The notes: generated by a model not told the origin, from the letters alone. A stretch of DNA of 64,000 nt from Erysipelotrichaceae bacterium (GCA_017550145.1 JAFZQG010000040.1:1-64000); one strand, 5' to 3'. Positions 36,483 to 46,057 are shown, numbered from the stretch's first letter. Program-made: numbers and translations.

Positions 36483-37668
36483 ATCTGTTGTTTACCTGAA
36501 CGATTATACACTTGAGATAATCGGAAACATTGCTTCCCATAATGATCGGATGATCGGGAGCCTGAGCCCTGCTTTCCACGAGTCTTAAGCGTTTGTGCGA
36601 ATCGTTGGCAGCCGAGAGGATAATCTTCATAAACAGATCCCTTGGCATATATTCACTGCATGAACATGTAACTAAGAAACCACCAGGATTCAGTAATTTC
36701 ATCGCTCTGTAGTTTATCTCTTTATAACCCTTGGAAGCATTTTTGACGGAATTCTTTGATTTGGTGAAAGCCGGAGGATCGAGAATTATGACGTCATATT
36801 TCGCTTTTTTTCTTTCCTCTTCGATCAGATAATCAAAGACATCCGCAACGATGAATTCCGTATTCGTAAAACCATTCAGTTCGCTGTTTTCTCTGGCCTG
36901 TTCAATAGCCAGTTCCGAAGCATCGATACCTGTTACCTTTTCCGCAACCAGAGCGGCACTTAACGCAAAGCCGCCCGTATGAGTACAGCAGTCCAGTACT
37001 TTCTTGCCTTCGCATAACTTGCGTATAGCCAGATGATTGTATTTCTGATCAAGGAAATAACCGGTCTTCTGCCCTTCCGCAATATTGACTTTAAGTTTGA
37101 CGCCGTTTTCTTCCACTTCGATCAGCGTTTCAAACGGTTCACTCAAAAATCCTTTTACTCTTTCTAAACCTTCCAGCGTTCTGACTCTGGCATCGCTTCT
37201 TTCGTAGATTCCTCTGATCTTTACACCGTCGTTCTCTAATACTTCCTTCAGGCATTCCGCCAGCATCTCTTTCCTGACATTCATACCTAAGGTATCGACT
37301 TCAAAAACCAGAATGTCATTGAACTTATCAACGATCAGGCCCGGTAAACGGTCGGAATCGGAAAACACGATCCTGCAGCAGTCAGTATCGACAACGCTCT
37401 TTCGATAATTCCAGGCATCAGAGAATCTTTTCATAAAGAAGTCTCTATCGATCTTATCATTGCGGTTACGGGTCAGGATTCTGATTCTGATCTTGGAATT
37501 GTCATTGATATAACCATAACCGATGAAATCATCCTTGAATGAAACAACTTCGACAATATCGCCGTTTTCATATGTTCCGTCGATCTTATCTATTTCATTG
37601 TCAAAAATCCACAGTCCGCCTGCACTGATGGTTCTGCCTTCATTTTTTTTTAAAGTGATTCTGATCAT
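36481..37668 (-). CDS. RlmI-like 23S rRNA cytosine methyltransferase
   Basis: A 395-residue protein: a PUA-type RNA-binding domain (1-75), a linker, and a SAM-dependent methyltransferase domain with motif I LDCCTHTGGFALSAA near 222 and motif IV ILDPPAF near 290. The motif CSCS near 340 holds the likely catalytic cysteine for m5C. Close relatives modify 23S rRNA (C1962 in E. coli). The ATG has no Shine-Dalgarno and follows TATAAT by 6 nt, so a leaderless mRNA is predicted. Confidence 0.88.
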   Translation of the reverse strand: MIRITLKKNEGRTISAGGLWIFDNEIDKIDGTYENGDIVEVVSFKDDFIGYGYINDNSKIRIRILTRNRNDKIDRDFFMKRFSDAWNYRKSVVDTDCCRIVFSDSDRLPGLIVDKFNDILVFEVDTLGMNVRKEMLAECLKEVLENDGVKIRGIYERSDARVRTLEGLERVKGFLSEPFETLIEVEENGVKLKVNIAEGQKTGYFLDQKYNHLAIRKLCEGKKVLDCCTHTGGFALSAALVAEKVTGIDASELAIEQARENSELNGFTNTEFIVADVFDYLIEEERKKAKYDVIILDPPAFTKSKNSVKNASKGYKEINYRAMKLLNPGGFLVTCSCSEYMPRDLFMKIILSAANDSHKRLRLVESRAQAPDHPIIMGSNVSDYLKCIIVQVNNR

Positions 37669-37674
37669 AAGAAC

Positions 37675-37680
37675 ATTATA
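37675..37680 (-). promoter_or_regulatory. -10 element of the rRNA methyltransferase gene, leaderless
   Basis: TATAAT on the minus strand, 6 nt before the ATG, no Shine-Dalgarno. Confidence 0.65.
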
Positions 37681-37696
37681 CTATTTCGCGCATTAG

Positions 37697-37719
37697 AAAA
37701 ACGGGAATTGATCCCGTTT
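37697..37719 (-). terminator. Intrinsic terminator of ileS
   Basis: AAACGGGA/TCCCGTTT stem (37699-37706 with 37712-37719), 5-nt loop, U5 on the minus strand. Confidence 0.85.
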
Positions 37720-37724
37720 GATTC

Positions 37725-40454
37725 TTATTTGAGAGCTTCGAAACATCTGTCGCACAGACCGTCTTCGTTTTCTTCTTCAACGATGTTCCAGCAGCGCGGG
37801 CAGACATGTCCTTTAGCCATTTCGATCTTAACTTCGATATTGTCATATTTGGTCAAGGTCTCATCGGTAAATGATACTTTAGCGATGATCAGCCACTGAT
37901 TGATCTTGTCACCAAAAGCATCTCTAAGCAGTTTCTGATCTTCAGCTGAGACGTGCAGTAACGCATGAGCCTGCATCGGCTTTTCGATGATCTTGGCATT
38001 GATAGCTTCTTCTCTGGCTTTGAAGATATCAGCTCTGATTTCATGGAGTCTGGCGAAGTTGTTTCTGATCGCATCCTCATCCGCAAATTTCTGAACATCC
38101 GGGAATCTGGTGTAATGAACGTTTGTTGCTTCATCTGAACCGAAGAATTGCCATACTTCATCAGTGGTATAAGCCAGAACCGGAGCCCACAGTTTGACGA
38201 AATAATCTACAGCGGTATAAAGAACGGTCTGGATCTTTCTTCTGCGCGGTGAATCCAGTCTGTCGCAATAGAGGATATCCTTCGCAAAGTCACAGTAGTA
38301 ACTTGACAGCTCGTTGGTCATAAAATTGGTCATGAGTGATGTAGCCATGACATAGTCATAGTTCTCATAGGCATCTTTGACCTTTTGAGCCATATCATTC
38401 AATGCTATAAGCATATACTTATCGACCGGTTCGAGTTCTTCGTAAGGAACTTTCATATCGACAGTGAAATCCTTCTTGTTCAGATTTCCTAACATGAATC
38501 TGAAGGTATTTCTGATCTTACGGTACTGATCGGAAACCTGTTTCAGGTTGGAATCTCCGATTCTCATATCGGCTTTGAAGTCTTCCGAAGCAGCCCACAA
38601 TCTTAAGATATCGGCACCGTACTGGCTGATGATATCGAGTGGATTGACAACATTACCGACGGATTTATGCATAGCCTCACCTTTGGAGTCACATACATAA
38701 CCGTGAGACAGTACTGATTTATATGGTGCCACACCGTTATTCGCAACCGAGACGATCAAAGAAGAGTTGAACCAGCCACGATACTGGTCGGAACCTTCAA
38801 AATACAGATCACACGGATAAGAATAGCCTCTGGCGATCAATTCGTTCCAGGAAGAACCGGAATCGAACCAGACATCCATGATATCGGTTTCCTTCGTAAA
38901 GTTACCGTTAGGTGAAGCAGGATTGGTATAACCTTCAGGTAAGAGATCCTTAGGTTCGGATTCAAACCAGATATTTGATCCGTGCTCATCGAACAGTTTG
39001 GCGATATGTTCAAAGACCTCCGCATCGATGATCGGTGTCTTGTCTTCATTGTAGATGATAGGAATCGGTACGCCCCACAGACGCTGACGGGAAATACACC
39101 AGTCTTTACGGTCTTTGACCATGTTGGTGAGACGAAGTTCACCAAAGGAGTTGATCCATTTAACGCCTCTAATAGCTTCCAAGAGCTGTGGTTTGATCTT
39201 TTCAATGGAAGCGAACCACTGGGTAGTAGCTCTGAAGATGACCGGTTTCTTCAATCTGTCATCATGCGGATATGAGTGGGTAACCCATTCCAGTTTCAGA
39301 AGATGTCCGGTTTCTTCAAGACGTACGGTAATCGTCTTGTTCGCATCAAAGACAAACTGACCTTCAAGCCAGTCGCCGGCTTCAGCCGTCATACAGCCCT
39401 TCTCATCAACAGGACATACAGTCGGCAATCCGTAACGCTGGGTCGTATAGAAGTCATCGAGACCGTGACCGCCGGCGGTATGGACACATCCGGTACCATC
39501 TTCATCAGTAACGTATTCTGCCAGACAGATAACGGATTCTCTTTCTTCAGGATATAAGACCTGCTTGCAGACGATACCTTCAAGTTCTCTGCCTTTGAAG
39601 GTCTTGAGAACTGAATGTTCGCCTAATTCAAATTTAGTCATCAGTGATTCGACCAGATTCTCCAACATGATCATCTTGCCCTTTTCCGTTTGAACAAGTG
39701 CATAAGTAAGATCCGGATGCAGAGTGATCGCCACGTTGGCCGGTAAGGTCCAAGGAGTTGTGGTCCAGATGACAAACTTCACATCATTATCCAGAATACC
39801 CTTGCCGTCCTTAACATCAAAAGTAACAAAGATCGTCGGGTCTTTACGGTCGAAATAGACGATCTCGGAATCGGCAATCGCTGTCTCCTGATAAGGTGAC
39901 CAGTAAATAGGTTTGAGACCCTGGAAGATCATACCATCAAGAGCCATCTTCGCAAAAGAACGGATCTGTCTTCCTTCGAATTCTTTATTTAACGTGATAT
40001 ATGGATTATCATAATCAGCTACTTCACCCAGACGTTTTTCAGTTGCCATCTGCTGAGCGATCTGCTGGTGAGCATATTCTTCACATTTTTCTCTGAATTC
40101 TCTGGCTGATACTTCCTTACGGTTTACACCGAGCTTCTGGATCGCATTTTCAATCGGTAATCCATGAGTATCCCAGCCCGGGAAAAACGGCGTATAGTAA
40201 CCAGCCATAGCCTTTGATCTGACGATGATATCCTTGATGATACGGTTCATCGCTGTTCCGGCATGGAGGTTGCCGTTGGCATAAGGCGGACCGTCATGCA
40301 GAACAAACGGAGTATTGCCTTCGTTCTTCTTTAAAATCTTGTGATAATGATCATCATCTTCCCATCTTTTAAGGATATCAGGCTCCTTTTTAGGAAGATT
40401 ACCGCGCATTTCAAACTCGGTATCCAGCATGTGCAATGTGTCTTTGTAATCCAT
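37725..40454 (-). CDS. ileS: Isoleucyl-tRNA synthetase
   Basis: Charges tRNA-Ile. A 909-residue class I enzyme: HIGH-like H-A-G-T at 64-67, the editing CP1 region with GWDTHG and WTTTPWTLP, KMSKS replaced by AMHKS near 590, and a C-terminal zinc finger of four cysteines (CPRC and CDRC). The variant HIGH and KMSKS motifs are unusual but keep the key Lys/His. The ATG has AAAAGGAG. An upstream T-box with an AUC specifier controls it in response to uncharged tRNA-Ile. A terminator follows. Confidence 0.96.
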   Translation of the reverse strand: MDYKDTLHMLDTEFEMRGNLPKKEPDILKRWEDDDHYHKILKKNEGNTPFVLHDGPPYANGNLHAGTAMNRIIKDIIVRSKAMAGYYTPFFPGWDTHGLPIENAIQKLGVNRKEVSAREFREKCEEYAHQQIAQQMATEKRLGEVADYDNPYITLNKEFEGRQIRSFAKMALDGMIFQGLKPIYWSPYQETAIADSEIVYFDRKDPTIFVTFDVKDGKGILDNDVKFVIWTTTPWTLPANVAITLHPDLTYALVQTEKGKMIMLENLVESLMTKFELGEHSVLKTFKGRELEGIVCKQVLYPEERESVICLAEYVTDEDGTGCVHTAGGHGLDDFYTTQRYGLPTVCPVDEKGCMTAEAGDWLEGQFVFDANKTITVRLEETGHLLKLEWVTHSYPHDDRLKKPVIFRATTQWFASIEKIKPQLLEAIRGVKWINSFGELRLTNMVKDRKDWCISRQRLWGVPIPIIYNEDKTPIIDAEVFEHIAKLFDEHGSNIWFESEPKDLLPEGYTNPASPNGNFTKETDIMDVWFDSGSSWNELIARGYSYPCDLYFEGSDQYRGWFNSSLIVSVANNGVAPYKSVLSHGYVCDSKGEAMHKSVGNVVNPLDIISQYGADILRLWAASEDFKADMRIGDSNLKQVSDQYRKIRNTFRFMLGNLNKKDFTVDMKVPYEELEPVDKYMLIALNDMAQKVKDAYENYDYVMATSLMTNFMTNELSSYYCDFAKDILYCDRLDSPRRRKIQTVLYTAVDYFVKLWAPVLAYTTDEVWQFFGSDEATNVHYTRFPDVQKFADEDAIRNNFARLHEIRADIFKAREEAINAKIIEKPMQAHALLHVSAEDQKLLRDAFGDKINQWLIIAKVSFTDETLTKYDNIEVKIEMAKGHVCPRCWNIVEEENEDGLCDRCFEALK

Positions 40455-40632
40455 ATAGTCTCCTTTTTAATTAAAAAGGTGCTACCAAAGGTCGCTTTAC
40501 AGCGAGGTACCACCTTAATTTGTTTCTCAAACTCTTAACGCGAGTAACGCCGGCAATTTTGTTGCCGGAGCTCCTAAGTGATTCCTGTACAACTGTGTAT
40601 CGGCTCTCACCATCCGCCGACTCTCTTGAACG
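40455..40632 (-). promoter_or_regulatory. T-box riboswitch of ileS
   Basis: The leader contains the conserved T-box core AAGGTGGTACCTCGCT (40501-40516 on the minus strand), an AG-bulge stem I (GGTGAGAGCC), a specifier loop with AUC (40580-40582; isoleucine codon) and a stem III CCGGCAA/TTGCCGG. The terminator stem AGGTG-x-TACC pairs with 40477-40486 and is followed by U5. Uncharged tRNA-Ile pairing with AUC and the T-box would favour read-through into ileS. A -10 TATAAT is at 40636-40641, inside the sepF 3' region. Confidence 0.93.
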
Positions 40633-40635
40633 CTC

Positions 40636-40641
40636 ATTATA
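40636..40641 (-). promoter_or_regulatory. -10 element of the ileS T-box transcript
   Basis: A perfect TATAAT on the minus strand about 15 nt upstream of the predicted T-box leader. No good -35 was found at 16-18 nt. It lies just beyond the sepF stop. Confidence 0.5.
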
Positions 40642-40662
40642 CAGACATGTCTTAATCCTAGC

Positions 40663-41064
40663 TTAATCTTCGTCTGAATTCAGATTGATATCTCCGCCAA
40701 CCTGAAGGTTTTTCGGTGAACACAGGATAACGTTCTCACCGATTTTTTTGATTGAACCGTCAACTCCGTATACCACACCGGAGAGGAAGTCAATGATTCG
40801 CTGGCGATATTCGGAAGGCATTCTGTGCAGGTTCACACAGCACGCTCTCTTACTCTTGATATGATGTCCGATCTCCTCGGCTTCATCAAAATTCCTTGGT
40901 TCAAATAAAACAATATTCGTATTTGCCGTAATATTTGAAGATCCCTGGAGAGTGCCTCTTTCGTATGGAGATACGGCTTCAGCTTCTTCTTCAGTCAGTT
41001 CGAGCTGTTCTTCATCATCTTCTTCCGGCGCAATGAATTCTTTTAATTTATCACCAAGTCCCAT
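40663..41064 (-). CDS. sepF: Cell division protein SepF
   Basis: A 133-residue division factor that bundles FtsZ and aligns the septal ring. The N-terminal amphipathic helix (MGLGDKLKEFIAPEED) could bind membrane, an acidic linker follows, then the SepF core (about 46-125) with VVYGVDG and the CSPKN strand. Its ATG has AAAGGAG at 7 nt. SepF is usual in Firmicutes and often sits near ylm genes; here it lies next to ileS. Confidence 0.92.
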   Translation of the reverse strand: MGLGDKLKEFIAPEEDDEEQLELTEEEAEAVSPYERGTLQGSSNITANTNIVLFEPRNFDEAEEIGHHIKSKRACCVNLHRMPSEYRQRIIDFLSGVVYGVDGSIKKIGENVILCSPKNLQVGGDINLNSDED

Positions 41065-41102
41065 ATCAATTCTCCTTTTATCACTACATTATTCTAACAA
41101 AG

Positions 41103-41897
41103 TCAAAGAGGTTTAATCAACTTATTTGCGGTCAGATAATTGTAGAATCCCTCATCCAGAACATCATCGGTTTCTTCAAAGCCGTAACGTCTCAGTTCAT
41201 CTACACAGTTATCGACAATTACCGGATGTCCCACACTCTGCAACATCTCCAGATCATTGATGCCATCCGCAAAACAATAGGTATCTTCCAAAGGAATATG
41301 CAGATATTCCATGACCTTTTTCACGCCTACGCCCTTATTGATTCCTCTGATATTCACATCATAGGAACTGTACTGTTTATGGGAAGCCAGATCGACGCAG
41401 CTTCTCAATTCGGCTTCAGCCTGTGGCAGGATATCATGGTTGGCAAAACCGACCATCGAAATCAGATATTTCTGGCTCGGATCTTCCCCTTCCACAAAAC
41501 CATCCAGCGCTTTACCCCAGCCTTTCATAAAGGCTTTGAATGATTCGGAAGTCAGAGAATTCACATACATTTTATCCAGTGTTTCAAATATATAGAAACC
41601 ATCATATTTACGTACTATCCTTCTGATCGTTTCCAGTTCTTCTTTTGAGAAATACTCTGCATAGATACTCTTGTCATTTATTTCCGCATAAGCTCCGTTA
41701 CAGAGAATATAACCGGTAGGATTAAGGCTTCTTATCTGATCATCCAGTAATCCTTTACAGCGACCGGAGGCAATAAAAACATAGTCTTCTTTCGTAAGCT
41801 GTTCTATCGCATATCGCGTTTTGGCAGATATTTCATTCATTTTGCGCGATCCGTCAAGGATCGTACCGTCGATGTCACAGAAAATAAGCTTGTTCAT
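41103..41897 (-). CDS. Cof-type HAD-superfamily phosphatase
   Basis: A 264-residue HAD hydrolase with an IIB cap. DxD motif: FCDIDGTILDGS (D8, D10); motif IV FADGINDLEML near 214; K-GVKKVMEYL near 197. Substrates are typically sugar phosphates or phosphorylated metabolites; not assignable. TATAAT ends 8 nt before the ATG and no Shine-Dalgarno is clear, so the leader is very short or absent. Confidence 0.88.
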   Translation of the reverse strand: MNKLIFCDIDGTILDGSRKMNEISAKTRYAIEQLTKEDYVFIASGRCKGLLDDQIRSLNPTGYILCNGAYAEINDKSIYAEYFSKEELETIRRIVRKYDGFYIFETLDKMYVNSLTSESFKAFMKGWGKALDGFVEGEDPSQKYLISMVGFANHDILPQAEAELRSCVDLASHKQYSSYDVNIRGINKGVGVKKVMEYLHIPLEDTYCFADGINDLEMLQSVGHPVIVDNCVDELRRYGFEETDDVLDEGFYNYLTANKLIKPL

Positions 41898-41905
41898 ACC
41901 TGTCT

Positions 41906-41911
41906 ATTATA
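41906..41911 (-). promoter_or_regulatory. -10 element of the HAD phosphatase gene
   Basis: TATAAT on the minus strand, 8 nt before the ATG. Confidence 0.5.
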
Positions 41912-41912
41912 C

Positions 41913-41938
41913 ATAAAAAGCAGGAATGATTCCTGCTT
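41913..41938 (-). terminator. Terminator at the end of the liv operon
   Basis: 9-bp stem AAGCAGGAA/TTCCTGCTT (41918-41926 with 41930-41938) and a T-rich tail on the minus strand; it closes the transcript after the CBS-ACT gene. Confidence 0.8.
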
Positions 41939-42587
41939 AATACTGTTCGTGAAGTCTGATGACGCTTGTGACGTTATATCCGGCTGACGTAAGTGTATCT
42001 TTAATGTTGTCATAACCGTGAACGATGACGACGATTTCGATACCTCTGCTGGTCCTATAGACCGCCAGATTGGAGATCGAGATTCCGCTTTCCTTGAAGA
42101 TCCTGGCCACATCCTCGAGAATACCAGGTTTGTCTTCGGAGATGTTGATAACATATCTGGTCGCATTCTGGTTGTAGCCAAACAGTTCGATGAAAGCCGA
42201 GAAGATATCGTTATGAGTGATGATACCGATCAGCTTTCCGTCTTCTTCGACGACCGGCAGACAGCCGATATTGTTTTTGCGCAAGATCGTTGCTGCTTCT
42301 TCCAGAAGTGCTTCCTGATCGATCGTTACGACTTCATTGATCATGATGTCTTTGATCGTCAGTTTATTGAGCAGATAGTTCAGCTCGAATACGGATAATG
42401 ATGAAGAATTATTAGGTGTATTGAAGGCAATGAGACTTTCCGTAATCAGACCGATCAGTTTGCCTTCTTCATCCACCACAGGAAGTCTGTGCAATTTGTT
42501 TTCCGACATGATGTCGATTGCTTCAGAAACGGATTGATTCGGCCCAATCGTTATCGGACTGGGAACCATATGATCTTTTACGTACAT
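41937..42587 (-). CDS. CBS-CBS-ACT domain protein (AcuB-like)
   Basis: A 216-residue protein with two CBS domains (about 1-125; LYVKDHMVPSPIT at the start, NEVVTIDQEALLEEA in the second) and a C-terminal ACT domain (about 137-210). CBS domains bind adenosine nucleotides and ACT domains bind amino acids, so it may sense both. It is the last gene of the liv operon with an AGGAGG site after livF; an amino-acid-linked regulatory role is inferred. Similar CBS-ACT (AcuB-like) genes occur in other Firmicutes. Confidence 0.85.
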   Translation of the reverse strand: MYVKDHMVPSPITIGPNQSVSEAIDIMSENKLHRLPVVDEEGKLIGLITESLIAFNTPNNSSSLSVFELNYLLNKLTIKDIMINEVVTIDQEALLEEAATILRKNNIGCLPVVEEDGKLIGIITHNDIFSAFIELFGYNQNATRYVINISEDKPGILEDVARIFKESGISISNLAVYRTSRGIEIVVIVHGYDNIKDTLTSAGYNVTSVIRLHEQY

Positions 42588-42589
42588 TT

Positions 42590-43300
42590 CTAACCTCCTA
42601 GGTAAGCCTTTTTGATATCTTCGCTGTTGAGAAGTTCTTGACCGCTTCCCGACATCACAATTTTACCTGTTTCGATTACGTAAGCACGGTTGGCAATACC
42701 TAATGCCATCTTTGCATTCTGTTCGACCAGCAGTATTGTCACACCCTGACTGTTTATATCTTTAATTATATCGAATATTTCTCTGACAAGTAATGGTGAA
42801 AGGCCCATACTAGGTTCATCCAGCAGCATGATTTTCGGTTTGGCCATCAGGGCTCTGCCCATCGCCAGCATCTGCTGCTCACCACCGGAGAGTGTTCCGG
42901 CGAGCTGTTCCTTTCTTTCTAGCAATCTAGGGAATAGTTCGTAGACATTATCAAGATCTTTCTTGATACCGTCATTGTCTTTTCTTGTATAGGCTCCTAA
43001 TAATAGATTATCTTCAACGGACTGTGAAGCAAAGACTCTTCTTCTTTCCGGACACTGGGCAACACCCATTTCCACGATCTTGTGCGGAGGAACCTTGGTG
43101 ATATCCTTGTCATCCAGAATAATGGAACCGGAATACGCCTTAAGCAAACCGGATATCGTATGCATAGTCGTTGTCTTGCCGGCGCCGTTGGCACCGATCA
43201 GAGTTACGATCTCACCGTCATCAACTTCAAAACTGATGCCTTTGATGGCCTCGATCACACCGTAACGGACAACCAGATCATTTACTTTCAGCATAATCAA
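42590..43300 (-). CDS. livF: Branched-chain amino-acid ABC importer ATPase LivF
   Basis: A 236-residue ABC ATPase. Walker A GANGAGKTT near 36, signature LSGGEQQ near 137, Walker B IMLLDEPS near 156, H-loop. It powers the LivHM channel with LivG. It overlaps livG by 4 nt as ATGA. Confidence 0.95.
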   Translation of the reverse strand: MIMLKVNDLVVRYGVIEAIKGISFEVDDGEIVTLIGANGAGKTTTMHTISGLLKAYSGSIILDDKDITKVPPHKIVEMGVAQCPERRRVFASQSVEDNLLLGAYTRKDNDGIKKDLDNVYELFPRLLERKEQLAGTLSGGEQQMLAMGRALMAKPKIMLLDEPSMGLSPLLVREIFDIIKDINSQGVTILLVEQNAKMALGIANRAYVIETGKIVMSGSGQELLNSEDIKKAYLGG

Positions 43301-44061
43301 TCACCCAGATAAGCCTTGATGACTTTTTCATCCTTCTTGATCTCATCAGGGCTTCCTTTCGCCAATAAAGTACCGTAGTTCAAAACGTAGATTCTTTCGC
43401 AGATATTCATGACCAAAGACATGTCATGTTCGATCAGCAGGATGCAGATACCGAATTTGTCTCTGACGAATCTGATCGTCTTCATCAGTTCTTCGGTTTC
43501 CTGCGGGTTCATACCGGCAGCCGGTTCATCCAGCAAGAGAACCTTAGGATTAGTAGCTAAGGCTCTGGCTATCTCAAGGCGTCTTTGTGCACCATAAGGT
43601 AAAGAGCTTGCCGGAATATCTTTTGAATCATAAAGATTGAAGATCTTAAGCAGCTCTTCAGCTTTTTCTTCAATCAGCTGTTCGTTTTTCTTACGCTTAG
43701 AAGTATGAAGAATCATATCTAAAATCGAATACTCATAAAGATTATTCATACCTGTCTTAACATTATCGATAACGCTCAGATTACCGAATAATCTGATGTT
43801 CTGGAAAGTACGGGCTACACCGGCCTTATTTACTTCGACTGTATTCATCTTGGCAATATCGTTACCATCAAGATAAATAACGCCTCTTGAAGGATTATAG
43901 ACCTTCGTAAGCATATTGAAAACCGTTGTCTTGCCGGCACCGTTAGGACCGATCAGACCTACTATTTCGTGTTCGTTTACTTCCAGATTGAGATTGTTGA
44001 CAGCCGTCAGACCGCCGAAATCGATACCCAGATTTTTTACTTCAAGAACAGGATTGCTCAT
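43297..44061 (-). CDS. livG: Branched-chain amino-acid ABC importer ATPase LivG
   Basis: A 254-residue ABC ATPase with Walker A GPNGAGKTT near 38 and signature YGAQRRLEIARAL (LivG-type, lacking the canonical LSGGQ), Walker B VLLLDEPAAG. The first ATG of livG overlaps the livM stop by 4 nt. Confidence 0.95.
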   Translation of the reverse strand: MSNPVLEVKNLGIDFGGLTAVNNLNLEVNEHEIVGLIGPNGAGKTTVFNMLTKVYNPSRGVIYLDGNDIAKMNTVEVNKAGVARTFQNIRLFGNLSVIDNVKTGMNNLYEYSILDMILHTSKRKKNEQLIEEKAEELLKIFNLYDSKDIPASSLPYGAQRRLEIARALATNPKVLLLDEPAAGMNPQETEELMKTIRFVRDKFGICILLIEHDMSLVMNICERIYVLNYGTLLAKGSPDEIKKDEKVIKAYLGD

Positions 44062-45116
44062 TGTGCCTCTCCTTTCTTAAAGAAACGTTTGGTGGTTTTC
44101 TCTAATGTCTGCTTCAATGTAGCACTGTTGGTGATCTGCATAACCACGATTAATACTATTGCATACATCAGCATTCTGTAGTCCTGTAATGATCTTAACA
44201 GTTCAGGCAGGATATAAAGAACAGTGGTTGCAATGATCGTACCGTTGATATTGCCTAAACCGCCGAATACGACATAAACCAGGATCAGAATCGAGGTATT
44301 GAAATCGAATTTTGCCGGTTGTAAAGTCGAATAGTTAAGCGCATATAAAGCACCGGCCATTCCGGCTAAAACAGACGAAATGACAAATGCCAAAGTTTTT
44401 GTTTTGGAGATATCGACGCCGATCGATTCGGCAGCGATACGGTTATCTCTGGCTGCCATAATGGCACGGCCATATTTAGAATTAATCAATGAATAAATAA
44501 CATACAGCGTAAACAGAATGAGCACAAAACCGCTGGTGAAATTGGAGATCTTGGCAGTATCCGTAGCACCCATCGGTCCTGACAGCAGCATCTTGCCGCC
44601 TTCAAGTTTTAACTCATTTGTAACAAAGGAGAACTGCATACCTCTTGAATCAAAGCCCAGATAAACATTATTGATCAAAGACTTGATGATCTGACCGAAA
44701 GCCAAAGTAACAATAGCCAGGTAGTCTCCGGAAAGTTTCAAAACCGGAACGGAAATGATGAATCCGAAAATGCCTGATACGATACTTCCGCATAAGACAG
44801 ACAGAGCCAGTCTTAAGATATCATTCGGAATACTCTGGGCACAGAAACCTGATACGCAGACCGCGGTAAAAGCACCGATAGCCATAAAACCGGCATGGCC
44901 AAGCGATAGTTCGCCGGAAATACCGACAACCAGGTTAAGAGACAGACCTAAAATGATATAGCAGCATACCGGAACCAACAGAGACTTGAAAAGTCTGCTC
45001 ATGCCAACGGTATTCATGATTACTTCGATAAGAATATAGGCAACGATCACCATCAGGAAGCTGATGGTACGACTGCGGTTTTTCTTTGAGAAAAGATTAT
45101 TGAAAATGTTTTTCAT
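44058..45116 (-). CDS. livM: Branched-chain amino-acid ABC importer permease LivM
   Basis: A 352-residue permease with about ten hydrophobic segments, a long basic N-terminus and the conserved loop AARDNRIAAESIGVDI near 245. It pairs with LivH. livH and livM are separated by one base. Confidence 0.93.
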   Translation of the reverse strand: MKNIFNNLFSKKNRSRTISFLMVIVAYILIEVIMNTVGMSRLFKSLLVPVCCYIILGLSLNLVVGISGELSLGHAGFMAIGAFTAVCVSGFCAQSIPNDILRLALSVLCGSIVSGIFGFIISVPVLKLSGDYLAIVTLAFGQIIKSLINNVYLGFDSRGMQFSFVTNELKLEGGKMLLSGPMGATDTAKISNFTSGFVLILFTLYVIYSLINSKYGRAIMAARDNRIAAESIGVDISKTKTLAFVISSVLAGMAGALYALNYSTLQPAKFDFNTSILILVYVVFGGLGNINGTIIATTVLYILPELLRSLQDYRMLMYAIVLIVVMQITNSATLKQTLEKTTKRFFKKGEAQ

Positions 45117-45117
45117 A

Positions 45118-45999
45118 CTACACCTTCACATTCTCTTTCTTGCCGAGCAAACCGGTCGGTTTGATCAATAAAACAACGATCAGAACGGTAAAGACGATCG
45201 CATCGGAAAGCTGGGTAGAGATATATGCCTTGGTCAGGTTCTCAATGATACCCAACAGCAAGCCGCCTAATAAAGCTCCAGGAATCGAACCGATACCGCC
45301 GAAAACGGCAGCGGTAAAGGCTTTGATACCAGGCATGGAACCTAAGGTCGGGGAAAGTGACGGATAGGTCGAACAAAGCAAAATCGCTGCAATTGCAGCC
45401 AATCCCGAACCTATCGCAAAAGTGATGGAAATAGTCGTATTGATGTTGATTCCCATCAGCTGAGCAGCACCTTTATCTTCAGCACATGCCCGCATCGCTT
45501 TACCGATCTTTGTTTTATTAATGAATGAAGTTAAACCGGCCATGATTACGATACAGGTTACGATCGTAATAATAGTTAAGTAAGAAATAGTTAACTGACC
45601 GTCAAATAACTTTAATGACCCGTCTGTAAGAATCGTCGGGAAGATCTTGGTATCGGAACCGAACATCAGCTGGGCGGCGTTCTCCAAGAAATAGCTGACA
45701 CCGATGGCTGTAATTAAAACAGACAGTGAACTCGCCTGTCTTAAAGGTTTGTATGCCAGTCTTTCGATGACAACGCCCAGGATCGTCGAGAACAGAATTG
45801 AGAGAATAATGCATAATCCGCCAGGCAATCCGAAACGCGAGAACGCATAAAAAGCAACATAGCCTCCGGCCATGATGATATCTCCGTGTGCGAAATTAAG
45901 CATCTTGGCAATGCCGTAAACCATCGTATATCCTAAAGCGATGATCGCATAGACACTGCCTAATGCCAGACCTGAAATAAGATAAGTCAGAAAAGTCAT
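45118..45999 (-). CDS. livH: Branched-chain amino-acid ABC importer permease LivH
   Basis: A 293-residue permease with the HYIISGLALGSVYAI-type first helix and the loop MRACAEDKGAAQLMGIN. A frame opens at 46059, but that part is not LivH-like. The Met at 45999 begins M-T-F-L-T-Y and the hydrophobic family N-terminus. Only a weak ACAGG site precedes it. A 12-bp hairpin between livJ and livH lies just upstream. Confidence 0.9.
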   Translation of the reverse strand: MTFLTYLISGLALGSVYAIIALGYTMVYGIAKMLNFAHGDIIMAGGYVAFYAFSRFGLPGGLCIILSILFSTILGVVIERLAYKPLRQASSLSVLITAIGVSYFLENAAQLMFGSDTKIFPTILTDGSLKLFDGQLTISYLTIITIVTCIVIMAGLTSFINKTKIGKAMRACAEDKGAAQLMGININTTISITFAIGSGLAAIAAILLCSTYPSLSPTLGSMPGIKAFTAAVFGGIGSIPGALLGGLLLGIIENLTKAYISTQLSDAIVFTVLIVVLLIKPTGLLGKKENVKV

Positions 46000-46029
46000 A
46001 TAGTACCTGTCAACATAAATATTATAGAT

Positions 46030-46057
46030 GAAGGTTGCTGAAAAATCAGCAACCTTC
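46030..46057 (-). repeat. Perfect hairpin between livJ and livH
   Basis: 12-bp stem GAAGGTTGCTGA / TCAGCAACCTTC with an AAAA loop, no U-run. It may protect or process the livJ 3' end rather than terminate. Confidence 0.75.
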
